Shown here one piece after another: positions 1 to 8,035 of a DNA stretch of 64,000 bases (positions within the stretch are counted from its first letter, which is position 1; each line of letters starts with the position of its first letter). This DNA comes from MB-PLM-2 sp964385715 (GTDB lineage Bacteria > Planctomycetota > Planctomycetia > Pirellulales > UBA7805). The stretch lies in assembly GCA_964385715.1 (NCBI GenBank), contig CAYLRE010000002.1, positions 5,845 through 69,844 of the forward strand, given 5' to 3'. Under the pieces are notes generated by a model. That model worked only from the letters and a program-made list of their open reading frames with translations, did no database searches and was not told where the DNA came from. Both the position numbers and the translations under genes were made by a program.

Positions 1-79
1 TTCGCCGCGGCGAATGTTGGTGACCAAGGCCGCCCTCGACTCGCTGCGTGAACGAGCTGCCGCCAAGAAGACCGCTTAA
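1..79 (+). CDS. rplD: 50S ribosomal protein L4, 3' end (partial)
   Basis: Only the last 25 codons are in the window; the gene begins upstream. The readable end (MLVTKAALDSL, then a basic ERAAAKKTA tail and TAA at 77-79) fits the C-terminus of L4, where a strand ending in (L)VTKxAL precedes the last helix. L4 binds 23S rRNA near the exit tunnel. The position directly before rplW is the normal S10-operon order and carries much of the call. Confidence 0.8.
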   Translation, partial: SPRRMLVTKAALDSLRERAAAKKTA

Positions 80-136
80 ACGCGGCGACAAGAATCAAGA
101 CACTGAAATCCTCGACGGACGAAAGCGTAAATCACA

Positions 137-478
137 ATGCCAGTCGACAAAGTCAATAAGTTTGCCGTCAAGCATGCCGGAACGACCTCGATGAAACTTG
201 CTCCGCAGCAAGTGGTCCTCCGTCCGCTGGTGACTGAAAAAGGCATGTACCAGAGCGAAAACCACCACGCCCACGCGTTTGAGGTGAATCCTCTGGCCAA
301 TAAGCACGACATCCGGGCCGCCGTTGAAGAACTGTTCGACGTGAAGGTCGTCGATGTCCGTACGCAGAACCGTCGCGGTAAGCCTCGTCGCAGCCGCTTC
401 CGTTTCGGCTACACACAAAACACGAAGCGAGCGATCGTCAAACTGCATCCTGAATCGAAGACGATCGACTTCTTCTAA
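137..478 (+). CDS. rplW: 50S ribosomal protein L23
   Basis: The 113-residue frame holds the L23 core: the VLRPLVTEKG opening, a central FEVNPLANKHDI helix region, VKVVDVRTQNRRGKPRR (the loop reaching into the subunit) and a C-terminal strand pair. L23 sits at the tunnel exit and is the docking site for trigger factor and SRP. The first 18 residues are not part of the family core. An in-frame ATG at 191 (MKLAPQQV) would give a more usual length of about 95 residues. Neither start has a clear ribosome-binding site, so the start is unsettled. Confidence 0.95.
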   Translation: MPVDKVNKFAVKHAGTTSMKLAPQQVVLRPLVTEKGMYQSENHHAHAFEVNPLANKHDIRAAVEELFDVKVVDVRTQNRRGKPRRSRFRFGYTQNTKRAIVKLHPESKTIDFF

Positions 479-561
479 AGAACCTCGCTTAATTAAAGAC
501 CACGCCCGCTGATGCGGGACTCGAAACCACTACAGAACACCAACGTTGAAGACGAACTGAC

Positions 562-1422
562 ATGGGTATTCGACGATACAAACCGACGACGCCGGGACGC
601 CGCGGCGCGAGCGTGAGTGACTTCGCGGAGCTCACAGCTGGTGCTAAGCCGGCCAAGCGATTGCTGCGTTCCAAGCGCAAGACCGGCGGTCGTAACAACC
701 AAGGCAAGATCACGGCCCGTCATCGCGGCGGTGGTCACAAGCAGCGTTACCGCCAGATCGACTTCAAGCGAAACAAGGACGGCATTCCGGCCAAGGTTGA
801 TTCGATCCAATACGATCCGAATCGCAGCTGCCGCATCGCCCTGTTGAACTATGTCGATGGCGAGAAGCGATACATTCTCGCTCCCGAAGGGCTGGAAGCT
901 GGTGCCCGCGTTGAAAGCGGTGCCGAGGCCCCGCCGAATGTCGGCAACTGCCTGCCGCTCTCTGCCATGCCTTTGGGCGTGACTGTGCATTGCGTTGAAA
1001 TGCGACCTGGCCGTGGTGGCGTGATGTGTCGCAGTGCCGGAACGAGTGCGGTCCTCGCCGCTCGCGAAGCCGACTGGGCTCAGCTGACGCTTCCCAGTGG
1101 TGAAATTCGTCGTGTTCCCAGTGCCTGTCGTGCCACGATCGGCGTCTGCGGAAACTCCGACCACATGAACATTGTGCTGGGTAAGGCCGGTCGCAAGCGT
1201 TGGATGGGCCGTCGCCCTCACGTTCGTGGTACCGCCATGAACCCGGTCGATCACCCGCACGGTGGTGGCGAAGGTCGCACCAAGGGTGGTCGTCACCCCG
1301 TCAGCCCGACCGGCAAGTCGGCCAAGGGTGGCAAGACACGTTACCGACGCAAACCATCGAACGCCGCGATCGTCCGTCGGCGTCGTAGCAAGCGTTACGG
1401 TCTCCAGAAGCTCAAGAAGTAA
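562..1422 (+). CDS. rplB: 50S ribosomal protein L2
   Basis: At 286 residues this is close to the usual L2 length (about 275). The start MGIRRYKPTTPGRR, the RGGGHKQRYRQIDFKR block and the C-terminal signature AMNPVDHPHGGGEGR are all typical. The histidine in HPHGGG lies near the peptidyl transferase centre. L2 is a primary 23S rRNA-binding protein needed for subunit joining. The ATG at 562 is preceded by GTTGAAGACGAACTGAC, with no good Shine-Dalgarno match. It stands 83 bases after rplW in the same operon. Confidence 0.98.
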   Translation: MGIRRYKPTTPGRRGASVSDFAELTAGAKPAKRLLRSKRKTGGRNNQGKITARHRGGGHKQRYRQIDFKRNKDGIPAKVDSIQYDPNRSCRIALLNYVDGEKRYILAPEGLEAGARVESGAEAPPNVGNCLPLSAMPLGVTVHCVEMRPGRGGVMCRSAGTSAVLAAREADWAQLTLPSGEIRRVPSACRATIGVCGNSDHMNIVLGKAGRKRWMGRRPHVRGTAMNPVDHPHGGGEGRTKGGRHPVSPTGKSAKGGKTRYRRKPSNAAIVRRRRSKRYGLQKLKK

Positions 1423-1470
1423 GGTTCACTGCCTGGCGCTTGTCGCCACCAACGAAATACAAGACCAACT

Positions 1471-1740
1471 ATGGGAAGATCGCTTAAAAAAGGCCCGTAC
1501 GTCGACGCCAAGCTGTTCGCCAAAGTGGACAAGGCCATTGCCAGCGGCGACAAGTCACCGATTACCACGTGGGCTCGTGCCTGCACGATCGTGCCGGAGT
1601 TCGTCGGCTACACGTTCATGGTGCACAACGGCAAGAATCATTTGAAAGTCTTTGTCACCGAAGACATGGTCGGTCACAAGCTGGGCGAGTTCTCTCCCAC
1701 ACGTACCTTCCGCGGTCACGGTGGTAAGGGAAAACGTTAA
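1471..1740 (+). CDS. rpsS: 30S ribosomal protein S19
   Basis: The 89-residue product begins MGRSLKKGPYVDAKL and ends with the conserved LGEFSPTRTFRGHGGKGKR, both diagnostic for S19. The length matches the family (about 92). S19 binds 16S rRNA in the 30S head together with S13. The gene lies 48 bases after rplB. The sequence before the ATG (accaacgaaatacaagacc) lacks a purine-rich ribosome-binding site, as at several other starts in this operon. Confidence 0.98.
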   Translation: MGRSLKKGPYVDAKLFAKVDKAIASGDKSPITTWARACTIVPEFVGYTFMVHNGKNHLKVFVTEDMVGHKLGEFSPTRTFRGHGGKGKR

Positions 1741-1819
1741 AGCAAACGTAACGAATCATGAGTGGCCCCCCTGCCGCAGCCCTCTGCTTCAGGACACCAC
1801 GAAACAGCGAAATATCATC

Positions 1820-2146
1820 ATGGGCTATCCTGCAACACACAAATACGCTCGCATCAGTGCTCGCAAAGTGCGACCGCTGGCCGATATGGTTCGAGGACTC
1901 TATGCCGACGAGGCACTTGAGCTATTGCGTTACCAACCTCAACGAGGTGCCCGCCTCTTGGAGAAGGTCATCAAGAGCGCTCTCGGTAACGCCGAAGACC
2001 TGCGTGAACGAAACATTCAAGGCCTACGAGTTATCGAAGCCCGCATCGATGGCGGCCCGATGTTCAAGCGGATGCGTCCGAGAGCCCGCGGTATGGCACA
2101 CATCATCAAGAAGCGAACGGCGCACATTCGCGTCGAGTTGGGTTAG
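1820..2146 (+). CDS. rplV: 50S ribosomal protein L22
   Basis: The start was placed at the ATG at 1820, giving 108 residues beginning MGYPATHKYARISARKVR. The frame is open further upstream, but that part resembles no L22 and overlaps rpsS. Family marks are ARISARKVRPLADMVRG near the start and the RMRPRARGMAHIIKKRTAHI block near the end, which forms the beta-hairpin lining the nascent chain tunnel. L22 lies between rpsS and rpsC as in most bacteria. No strong Shine-Dalgarno sequence is seen. Confidence 0.96.
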   Translation: MGYPATHKYARISARKVRPLADMVRGLYADEALELLRYQPQRGARLLEKVIKSALGNAEDLRERNIQGLRVIEARIDGGPMFKRMRPRARGMAHIIKKRTAHIRVELG

Positions 2147-2210
2147 TCCTTAGCACTGCCCCGCGTAAGAAACATCAACCAGCACACGACGACTTAAACG
2201 AGACAAATTC

Positions 2211-2909
2211 ATGGGTCAAAAAATCAATCCTGTTGGATTTCGCACCGGTGTTATGACCGGCTGGAAGAGTCGCTGGTACGCGTCGAAGAAGGACTTCTCC
2301 GACCTGCTGGTCGAAGACTTCAAGCTGCGAAACTTCATCAAGACCAAATACCGGTATGCCGGTATTCCGAAGGTCGAGATCGAACGCACCCGCGACGAAG
2401 TCAAGGTTGTCCTGCACACCGCCCGACCGGGCATCATCATTGGCCGCAAGGGCCAAGAGGTGGAACGCCTGCAGGCCGAACTGCAGGACCTGGTCGGACG
2501 TCGCATCAATATCAAGATTGAAGAGATCTCGCGACCGGAGCTGCAAGCTCAGTTGGTTGCTGAGGATATCGCCGAACAACTACAGAAGCGCTCGAGCTTC
2601 CGCCGCACGATGAAGCGGGCCATGGAACAGACCATGGAAGCGGGAGCCAAGGGCATCAAGATTCAACTCGCTGGTCGACTTGGTGGAGCCGAAATGGCCC
2701 GCCGCGAAAAGCAGATCAGCGGTTCGATCCCGCTCTCCACGTTGCGAGCGAAGATCGATTACGGATTTGTTGAGGCCAAAACGGCCCAAGGACATATCGG
2801 GATCCAAGTTTGGGTCAATCAGGGAGTTTACCAAGAGGACGAGACCGATGGCGCAGATGCCGAAGCGGGTCAAGCACCGAAAATGCCAAAGAGGTCGTAT
2901 AAGAGGTAA
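2211..2909 (+). CDS. rpsC: 30S ribosomal protein S3
   Basis: At 232 residues it matches the E. coli length. It begins MGQKINPVGFRTGV, carries the KH-domain loop GIIIGRKGQEVERL (about residues 76-90) and has the C-terminal domain ending in the strand IQVWVNQGVY. S3 lies at the mRNA entry of the 30S subunit and binds S10 and S14. The last 21 codons, rich in Asp, Glu and Ala with a KRSYKR end, overlap the start of rplP by 62 bases, an unusually long overlap for two ribosomal protein genes. Confidence 0.97.
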   Translation: MGQKINPVGFRTGVMTGWKSRWYASKKDFSDLLVEDFKLRNFIKTKYRYAGIPKVEIERTRDEVKVVLHTARPGIIIGRKGQEVERLQAELQDLVGRRINIKIEEISRPELQAQLVAEDIAEQLQKRSSFRRTMKRAMEQTMEAGAKGIKIQLAGRLGGAEMARREKQISGSIPLSTLRAKIDYGFVEAKTAQGHIGIQVWVNQGVYQEDETDGADAEAGQAPKMPKRSYKR

Positions 2910-3264
2910 CGCCTCTCGCGGCAACAAAGTCAACTTCGGTGACTTTGGGCTGCAATCGACCGAAGGTGGCTGGATTAGTGCTGCCACGATTGAAGCGGGT
3001 CGTATCGCGGCGCAGCAGTATCTGCGCGGTGACGGCCAGCTCTATATACGAATTTTTCCCCACAAGCCGATTACCTCGATCCCGCTCGAAACTCGAATGG
3101 GTAAAGGTAAGGGTGAACCGGACTATTGGGCCGCCGTGGTCAAGCCGGGAACCATCCTTTACGAGATCGGTGGTGTGTCGGAAGACGCGGCTCGCCTGTG
3201 CTTTGCCCGACTGGCGCATAAGCTGCCGGTTCGCGTCCGCATGACCAAGCGACGTACCGCTTAA
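2848..3264 (+). CDS. rplP: 50S ribosomal protein L16
   Basis: The ATG at 2848 gives 138 residues starting MAQMPKRVKHRKCQRGR, equivalent to the usual MLxPKRxKxRKxxRGR. A GAGGA element ending 8 bases upstream, inside rpsC, supports this start over the ATG at 2857. Other marks are FGDFGLQS, the RIFPHKPIT segment and the ETRMGKGKGEPDYWAAVVKP block close to the A-site tRNA. L16 is needed for late 50S assembly. The first 62 bases lie within the 3' end of rpsC in another frame, so translation may be coupled. Confidence 0.96.
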   Translation: MAQMPKRVKHRKCQRGRIRGNASRGNKVNFGDFGLQSTEGGWISAATIEAGRIAAQQYLRGDGQLYIRIFPHKPITSIPLETRMGKGKGEPDYWAAVVKPGTILYEIGGVSEDAARLCFARLAHKLPVRVRMTKRRTA

Positions 3265-3315
3265 CCCAGCCACGGATTATTCGAAACCGTTCATTAACGT
3301 TATTGAGTCGACGCC

Positions 3316-3558
3316 ATGAGCCATCGCGATATTGTCGAGCTTCGTGAAATGAGTGACGAGCACCTGGAGCTCGCGCTTAACGAGACTCGCGAGAACTTTT
3401 TTCGCTTGAAGATTCAAGCTCAGACGGAGCGTCTCGACGCCCCCACGGAACTGCAACGCAGCCGCAAGCACATTGCTCGCATCAAGACGATTCAGAACGA
3501 ACGTCAGCGAGCCGGTGCTGGTGAAGCGGCCAGTGAAGCGAGTGCCGAGTCGAAGTAA
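3316..3558 (+). CDS. rpmC: 50S ribosomal protein L29
   Basis: The 80-residue product shows the L29 helical-hairpin pattern: ELREMSDEHLELALNETRENFFRLKIQ, then a second helix with RKHIARIKTIQNER. The family is usually 60-70 residues; the extra length is an Ala/Glu-rich tail after residue 66. L29 packs against L23 at the tunnel exit. Its place between rplP and rpsQ is canonical. Confidence 0.93.
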   Translation: MSHRDIVELREMSDEHLELALNETRENFFRLKIQAQTERLDAPTELQRSRKHIARIKTIQNERQRAGAGEAASEASAESK

Positions 3559-3615
3559 CGCCCTCCACAAAATCACGCCAAAGCGCGAACACCATTAGTT
3601 ACGAAAGTCGTAGTT

Positions 3616-3930
3616 ATGCCTAAGAAAGTTGCCATCGGAGTCGTCAAGAGCGACCGTGCTTCGCAGACGCGTCGCGTCGAGATGCCGCGATTGATCAAGC
3701 ATCCGAAGTACAAGAAGTTCATTCGACGTCGCACCGTCTGTCACGTGCACGACGAAGCCAACGAGTCCAAGCTTGGCGACACCGTGGAAATCATCGAATG
3801 CCGTCCCCGCTCAAAGTCAAAGCGATGGGAATTGCAGCGAGTTGTCGCCAAGAGCACCGCGGTCGACCTGGCTGCCATGCGTGCCGCCGCCAAAGCGGAA
3901 GCTGAGCAAGCTGAAGCGGACAAAGAATAA
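3616..3930 (+). CDS. rpsQ: 30S ribosomal protein S17
   Basis: The product is an OB-fold protein starting MPKKVAIGVVKSDRASQTRRVEM. It has the conserved HPKYKKFIRRRTVCHVHDE and a GDTVEIIECRPRSKSKRW block. S17 is a primary 16S rRNA-binding protein. At 104 residues it exceeds the usual 80-85, because of an Ala/Glu/Lys-rich tail (from about residue 82), much like the tail of L29 just upstream. The start codon is not preceded by a good Shine-Dalgarno sequence. Confidence 0.95.
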   Translation: MPKKVAIGVVKSDRASQTRRVEMPRLIKHPKYKKFIRRRTVCHVHDEANESKLGDTVEIIECRPRSKSKRWELQRVVAKSTAVDLAAMRAAAKAEAEQAEADKE

Positions 3931-3970
3931 GAGATCGAACTGAGCAACGAATAGCGTAAACGTGATAACG

Positions 3971-3983
3971 CCGCCTGCGGCGG
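3971..3983. other. small hairpin before rplN
   Basis: CCGCC-TGC-GGCGG forms a perfect 5-bp GC stem with a 3-base loop. It sits in the 66-base rpsQ-rplN spacer, 14 bases before the rplN start. There is no T-run, so it is not an intrinsic terminator. It could influence processing or initiation at rplN, but that is a guess. Confidence 0.4.
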
Positions 3984-3996
3984 TGGGATAAGAACC

Positions 3997-4365
3997 ATGA
4001 TTCAAATGCAAACGCGACTTTCGGTCGCGGATAACACGGGTGCCAAGGAAGTCATGTGCATCAAGGTGCTCGGCGGAAGCCGTCGCCGTTTTGCCGGCCT
4101 GGGCGATGTGATCGTCTGCAGCGTGAAAAGCGTTATCCCCGGAAGCGATGTTAAGAAAAAGTCGGTCGTGAAGGCCGTTATCGTCCGTTGCCGTAAGCCA
4201 ACCCGGCGAGCCGACGGAAGTTATGTACGTTTCGACGGCAACGCCGTGGTCCTGATCGACGCCGATCGTAACCCGCGTGGCACGCGAATTTTTGGTGCCG
4301 TTGCTCGTGAACTGCGTGAGCAACGCTTTATGAAAATTGTCAGCCTCGCGAATGAAGTAGTCTGA
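3997..4365 (+). CDS. rplN: 50S ribosomal protein L14
   Basis: At 122 residues it matches L14 exactly in length. It begins MIQMQTRLSVADNTGAKEVMCIKVLGG and contains the GSYVRFDGNAVVLI strand and the GTRIFGAVARELR block. L14 contacts L19 and forms an intersubunit bridge. GGGAT lies about 10 bases before the ATG. The stop codon TGA shares its last base with the rplX ATG (TGATG), so translation of the two is likely coupled. Confidence 0.98.
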   Translation: MIQMQTRLSVADNTGAKEVMCIKVLGGSRRRFAGLGDVIVCSVKSVIPGSDVKKKSVVKAVIVRCRKPTRRADGSYVRFDGNAVVLIDADRNPRGTRIFGAVARELREQRFMKIVSLANEVV

Positions 4366-4712
4366 TGCATATTCGAATTGATGATACCGTCAAAGTGATC
4401 TCGGGCGACTATCGCGGCGAGACTGGCAAAGTCTTGAAGGTCCTTCCTTCCAAGAACAAGGTGGTCGTAGAGGGCATCAACAGTGTCTTCAAGCACGTTC
4501 GCCGTAGCCAAAAGAACCCGCAAGGTGGCCGCCTGCAGAAAGAGATGCCGATGTCCGCATCGAATCTGATGCTGGTCTGCCCCGCCTGTGGAGAAGCCGC
4601 TCGCACGGGAAGTCGTTTCCTCGACGACGGCAGCAAGGAACGCTTTTGCAAGAAGTGTGGTGGCGCCGCCGGCGAGATTGCCCCGGCTCGAGCCGCCCAC
4701 GCCAAGAAGTAA
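4365..4712 (+). CDS. rplX: 50S ribosomal protein L24
   Basis: The product (115 residues) starts with a KOW motif: VKVISGDYRGETGKVLKVLPSKNKVVVEGI. It carries the MPMSASNLMLVCPACG segment that follows in L24. Four cysteines in a CPAC...CKKC arrangement (about residues 69-72 and 94-97) form a zinc ribbon of the kind found in many bacterial L24 proteins. L24 initiates 50S assembly. The start overlaps the rplN stop by one base. Confidence 0.97.
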   Translation: MHIRIDDTVKVISGDYRGETGKVLKVLPSKNKVVVEGINSVFKHVRRSQKNPQGGRLQKEMPMSASNLMLVCPACGEAARTGSRFLDDGSKERFCKKCGGAAGEIAPARAAHAKK

Positions 4713-4779
4713 CGTCCGCACGCAAGTAACGACGCCACAAAACAAATAACGCCCCAACACAAGACAGTTTGAGCCGGTT

Positions 4780-5337
4780 ATGATTCCGCGACTGCAAGAA
4801 CGATACGAAAAGGAACTGCTCCCCAACCTGGAAAAGGATTTGGGTCGCAGCAACCGACTCTCGCTACCTCGATTGAAGAAGATCGTGGTCAGCATGGGTG
4901 TCGGATCCGCCATTACCGAGAAGAAGAACCTCGACCAATCGGTCGACGCGATGCGACAGATCACCGGTCAAAAGCCGGCCGTCACGCGAGCCACGAAGTC
5001 GGTTGCCGGCTTCAAGCTGCGAGAAGGTCAAGCGATTGGCTGCAAGGTCACACTTCGCGGAGCCCGCATGTACGAGTTCCTCGATCGTCTGATTTCGCTG
5101 GCCCTGCCCCGCGTACGTGACTTTCGAGGAGTCAAACCGAATGCGTTCGACGGCCGTGGCAATTACAGCCTAGGCCTGACCGAACAACTCGTGTTTCCCG
5201 AAATCAACCCGGACAAGTTCACGCACGTCCAGGGAATGAATATCACGCTGGTCACAAGCACGCCCTGCAATGCCGAAGCCCGCAAGCTGCTTACCGGCTT
5301 CGGCATGCCGTTCCAAAAACCGGACGGCGACAACTAA
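4780..5337 (+). CDS. rplE: 50S ribosomal protein L5
   Basis: The 185-residue frame begins MIPRLQERYEKELLPNLEK. It contains VVSMGVGSA, the signature ITGQKPAVTRATKSVAGFKLREG, LPRVRDFRG and the QLVFPEINPDKF block. L5 binds 5S rRNA and contacts P-site tRNA. Length and order (after rplX) are standard. In most bacteria rpsN follows, but here only 72 bases separate rplE from rpsH. Confidence 0.98.
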   Translation: MIPRLQERYEKELLPNLEKDLGRSNRLSLPRLKKIVVSMGVGSAITEKKNLDQSVDAMRQITGQKPAVTRATKSVAGFKLREGQAIGCKVTLRGARMYEFLDRLISLALPRVRDFRGVKPNAFDGRGNYSLGLTEQLVFPEINPDKFTHVQGMNITLVTSTPCNAEARKLLTGFGMPFQKPDGDN

Positions 5338-5409
5338 GGCGAAGTGACACTAAGTCCTAACTAAATACAAACCGTTTGCCCCTAGAGAATCCAAAGGGCC
5401 CCACTTCTT

Positions 5410-5808
5410 ATGATGACCGATCCGATTGCCGACATGCTAACCCGCATCCGCAACGCGGTACGTGTCGAGCGAACAACTGTCGACGTCCCAGTGTCGAAAG
5501 TCAAACGCGGACTTGCCGACGTGCTCAAGCGCGAGGGTTACATCTGGGACTACAGCGAAGTCGAAGAGTCGAAGCACCCGACGCTGCTCCGCATCGATTT
5601 GAAATACGGCCCCAACGGCGAGCGCGTGATTCGTAACATCAAGCGAGTCAGCCGCCCCGGACGTCGTATTTACAATCGTGCGACCGGCCTGAAGCCGATC
5701 CTCGGTGGACTGGGAATTTCGATCATTAGCACCAGCCGCGGTGTGATCTCGGATCGCGAAGCACGCCAGCGAAAACTGGGTGGCGAAGTCCTCTGCGAGG
5801 TCTGGTAG
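5410..5808 (+). CDS. rpsH: 30S ribosomal protein S8
   Basis: The product (132 residues) begins MMTDPIADMLTRIRNA and ends with the S8 signature ISTSRGVISDREARQRKLGGEVLCEVW. S8 binds the central domain of 16S rRNA and in E. coli represses the spc operon. Two ATG codons stand in tandem at 5410 and 5413; either could be used. The gene directly follows rplE because rpsN is missing here. Confidence 0.98.
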   Translation: MMTDPIADMLTRIRNAVRVERTTVDVPVSKVKRGLADVLKREGYIWDYSEVEESKHPTLLRIDLKYGPNGERVIRNIKRVSRPGRRIYNRATGLKPILGGLGISIISTSRGVISDREARQRKLGGEVLCEVW

Positions 5809-5904
5809 TACGACCAGGCCCCACAGCCAGCCCCCCGCGGGCGGGCAACTCGTCACGCGGACAGCTCAAACAACGAATCAACACACAAAACAGCAATACC
5901 TGCC

Positions 5905-6450
5905 ATGAGTCGAATCGGAAAAAAACCTGTCGTCGTTCCTGAGAAAGTCAAAGTCTCAGTAGCGGGCAACACGGTCACGGTCGAAGGCCCCCTCGGCAAG
6001 CTCGACTGGACGTTCCGTCGTGAGATGACCGTCACGGTCGACGAAGACGCCAAGCAAGTCCTCGTCACTCGCGATCGCGACGACCGCGAAGCGCGTGCCC
6101 TGCATGGACTCACCCGAGCCCTCATCCAGAACATGGTTGAAGGAGTGGTGAGCGGCTACGAGAAGAAGCTTGAAGTTGTTGGCGTCGGTTACGTGGCGGC
6201 AGTCCAAAACGGCGAACTTCAGCTGCGTGTCGGTTTTGCGAACGAAATCAAGAAAAAGATCCCGGCCGGACTCGATGTCACCTGCCCCGATCAAACCCAC
6301 ATTGTTGTCAAAGGTATGGACAAACAAAGCGTCGGCCAGTTCGCCGCGGAAGTCCGTGCCGTGCGAAAGCCCGAACCTTACAAGGGTAAGGGAATTCGTT
6401 ACGAGGGCGAGCACGTCCGACGTAAGGCCGGTAAGGCTGTCGGCGCCTAA
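5905..6450 (+). CDS. rplF: 50S ribosomal protein L6
   Basis: At 181 residues it has the normal L6 length. It opens MSRIGKKPVVVPEKVKV, contains NMVEGVVSGYEKKLEVVGVGY and ends with the diagnostic PEPYKGKGIRYEGEHVRRKAGK. L6 lies near the sarcin-ricin loop, where elongation factors bind. The 96-base gap after rpsH holds a CCCCCCGCGGGCGGG-like GC run but no gene. Confidence 0.98.
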   Translation: MSRIGKKPVVVPEKVKVSVAGNTVTVEGPLGKLDWTFRREMTVTVDEDAKQVLVTRDRDDREARALHGLTRALIQNMVEGVVSGYEKKLEVVGVGYVAAVQNGELQLRVGFANEIKKKIPAGLDVTCPDQTHIVVKGMDKQSVGQFAAEVRAVRKPEPYKGKGIRYEGEHVRRKAGKAVGA

Positions 6451-6527
6451 GCGTTACCAGCGCGGGATACCTGAAGCGAGCCTGAACTAGAACACCTGAT
6501 CTAAAGATTACGACGAGAAGAACGGTC

Positions 6528-6896
6528 ATGAATCACGATCGAGCCATCCGAAAACAACGCCAACGTCGCGGCTTCCGTGTACGTAAGCGTGTGCGTGGAA
6601 CAACAGAGCGTCCGCGGCTGAGCGTCTTCCGCAGCAACAAGCACATTTACGCCCAACTGATCGATGACTCGACCGGTAAGACGTTGGCTTCCTGCGGAAC
6701 GACCGAGCAAGAGGTCAGCAAGTCGGTCAAGGGTGGCGGAAACAAAGACGCCGCCACCTTTGTTGGCAAAACAATCGCCGAACGAGCCAAGGCAGCTGGC
6801 GTCACCGCCGTGGCCTTCGATCGCGGCCACTTCAAGTACCACGGTCGCGTAGCGGCTCTCGCCGATGCGGCCCGCGAAGGTGGCTTGAGTTTCTAA
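6528..6896 (+). CDS. rplR: 50S ribosomal protein L18
   Basis: The 122-residue product shows RRGFRVRKRVRGTTERPRLSVFRSNKHIYAQLIDD and the C-terminal VAFDRGHFKYHGRVAALAD block, both standard for L18. L18 helps 5S rRNA dock on the 50S subunit. A GAGAAGAA element lies 12-19 bases before the ATG, a rather distant ribosome-binding site. Confidence 0.97.
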   Translation: MNHDRAIRKQRQRRGFRVRKRVRGTTERPRLSVFRSNKHIYAQLIDDSTGKTLASCGTTEQEVSKSVKGGGNKDAATFVGKTIAERAKAAGVTAVAFDRGHFKYHGRVAALADAAREGGLSF

Positions 6897-6951
6897 GTAA
6901 CACAAATCGGGAATCCAACCCGTCACATTCTTAACGTAAGGTAAAAGACAC

Positions 6952-7473
6952 GTGGCAAGAGCAAAATCCCGCGGCAAATCGCGAAAAGACGAAGGCGACT
7001 CGGCCCACGGTGGCATGATCGAAAAGGTCGTGAAGATCAAACGTTGTGCCGCCGTTGTTAAGGGTGGTCGTCGTTTCAGCTTTGCAGCGATGTTGGTCGT
7101 CGGTAACGGCAACGGCCGTGTTGGCTGGGGTTACGGAAAGGCGAACGAAGTTCCGCCCGCCGTCGATAAGGCCGTCACCGCCGCCACTCGCGATCAAGTC
7201 GAAATCGCGCTGGCCGACAACACCATTCCGCACACCGTTAAAGGTCGCTTTGGCGCCGCCAACGTGATCCTGGTTCCGGCCGCCCCCGGTACGGGTGTGA
7301 TTGCTGGAGCCGCCGTGCGAGCCGTCTGCGAAGCGGCCGGTATCCACGACATTTTGACCAAGAGTTTCGGTTCCAATAATTCCGTGACGGTCGTAAAAGC
7401 CACGATCGAAGCGCTCAAACAGCTGCGACCCCCCGCCGAGGTCGAGCGACTCAGGGGAGTCTCCTTGTCATGA
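6952..7473 (+). CDS. rpsE: 30S ribosomal protein S5
   Basis: The start is the GTG at 6952 (MARAKSRGKS), preceded by TAAGGTAAAA. The product (173 residues) has the S5 double-stranded RNA-binding domain: EKVVKIKRCAAVVKGGRRFSF, then VVGNGNGRVGWGYGKANEVPPAV. The second domain contains VILVPAAPGTGVIAGAAVRA. S5 takes part in decoding accuracy. The stop overlaps the next gene by 4 bases. In many bacteria rpmD (L30) lies between rpsE and rplO; here it does not. Confidence 0.98.
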   Translation: MARAKSRGKSRKDEGDSAHGGMIEKVVKIKRCAAVVKGGRRFSFAAMLVVGNGNGRVGWGYGKANEVPPAVDKAVTAATRDQVEIALADNTIPHTVKGRFGAANVILVPAAPGTGVIAGAAVRAVCEAAGIHDILTKSFGSNNSVTVVKATIEALKQLRPPAEVERLRGVSLS

Positions 7474-7973
7474 ACCTCAACGACGTCCATCGCGGTATTA
7501 AGAAAAACAAGCCTCGCCGTCGCATCGGTCGTGGCCCCGGTAGCGGGCACGGTAAGACGAGCGGCCGTGGTCACAAGGGCCAAGGTAGCCGTAGCGGTTA
7601 CTCGCGCCAGGTCGTGTTCCAGGGTGGAACCATGCCGATGATTCGGCGGATCCCCAAACGCGGCTTCAACAACAAGTGGGCTCTCAAGGTCGTCCACGTG
7701 AATGTCGAGGATCTCGAGAACACATTCACCGCCGGCGATGAGATTACTCCCGAACTGCTCGCCTCCAAGGCGTTGATTCCTGCGAACTTCGATGTTCTGA
7801 AGATTCTCGGAAACGGGGACCTCTCCAAGAAATTTAAGGTTTCGGCCCATCGTTTCAGTGCCTCGGCACAGGAAAAGATCGAAAAGGCCGGCGGCGAACT
7901 AAATGTACTGCCCGGTAAGAAGCCGGTTGTGAAGAACCCCCAAGGACGTCCTGCCCAGCCAGCTCAGTCGTAG
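7470..7973 (+). CDS. rplO: 50S ribosomal protein L15
   Basis: The product (167 residues) begins MNLNDVHRGIKKNKPRRRIGRGPGSGHGKTSGRGHKGQ in the L15 manner and has the GGTMPMIRRIPKRGFNN motif. The C-terminal KIEKAGGELNVL is also typical. L15 is a late-assembly 50S protein. The ATG overlaps the rpsE stop (ATGA), indicating translational coupling. The family is usually about 145 residues; the extra part is a Pro/Gln-rich tail. Confidence 0.97.
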   Translation: MNLNDVHRGIKKNKPRRRIGRGPGSGHGKTSGRGHKGQGSRSGYSRQVVFQGGTMPMIRRIPKRGFNNKWALKVVHVNVEDLENTFTAGDEITPELLASKALIPANFDVLKILGNGDLSKKFKVSAHRFSASAQEKIEKAGGELNVLPGKKPVVKNPQGRPAQPAQS

Positions 7974-8035
7974 TTGGCCGCTGGCTGAATTGCCGTTGGC
8001 ACCAGCTGCTAGCACACGATATAGTTCTGCGATCG

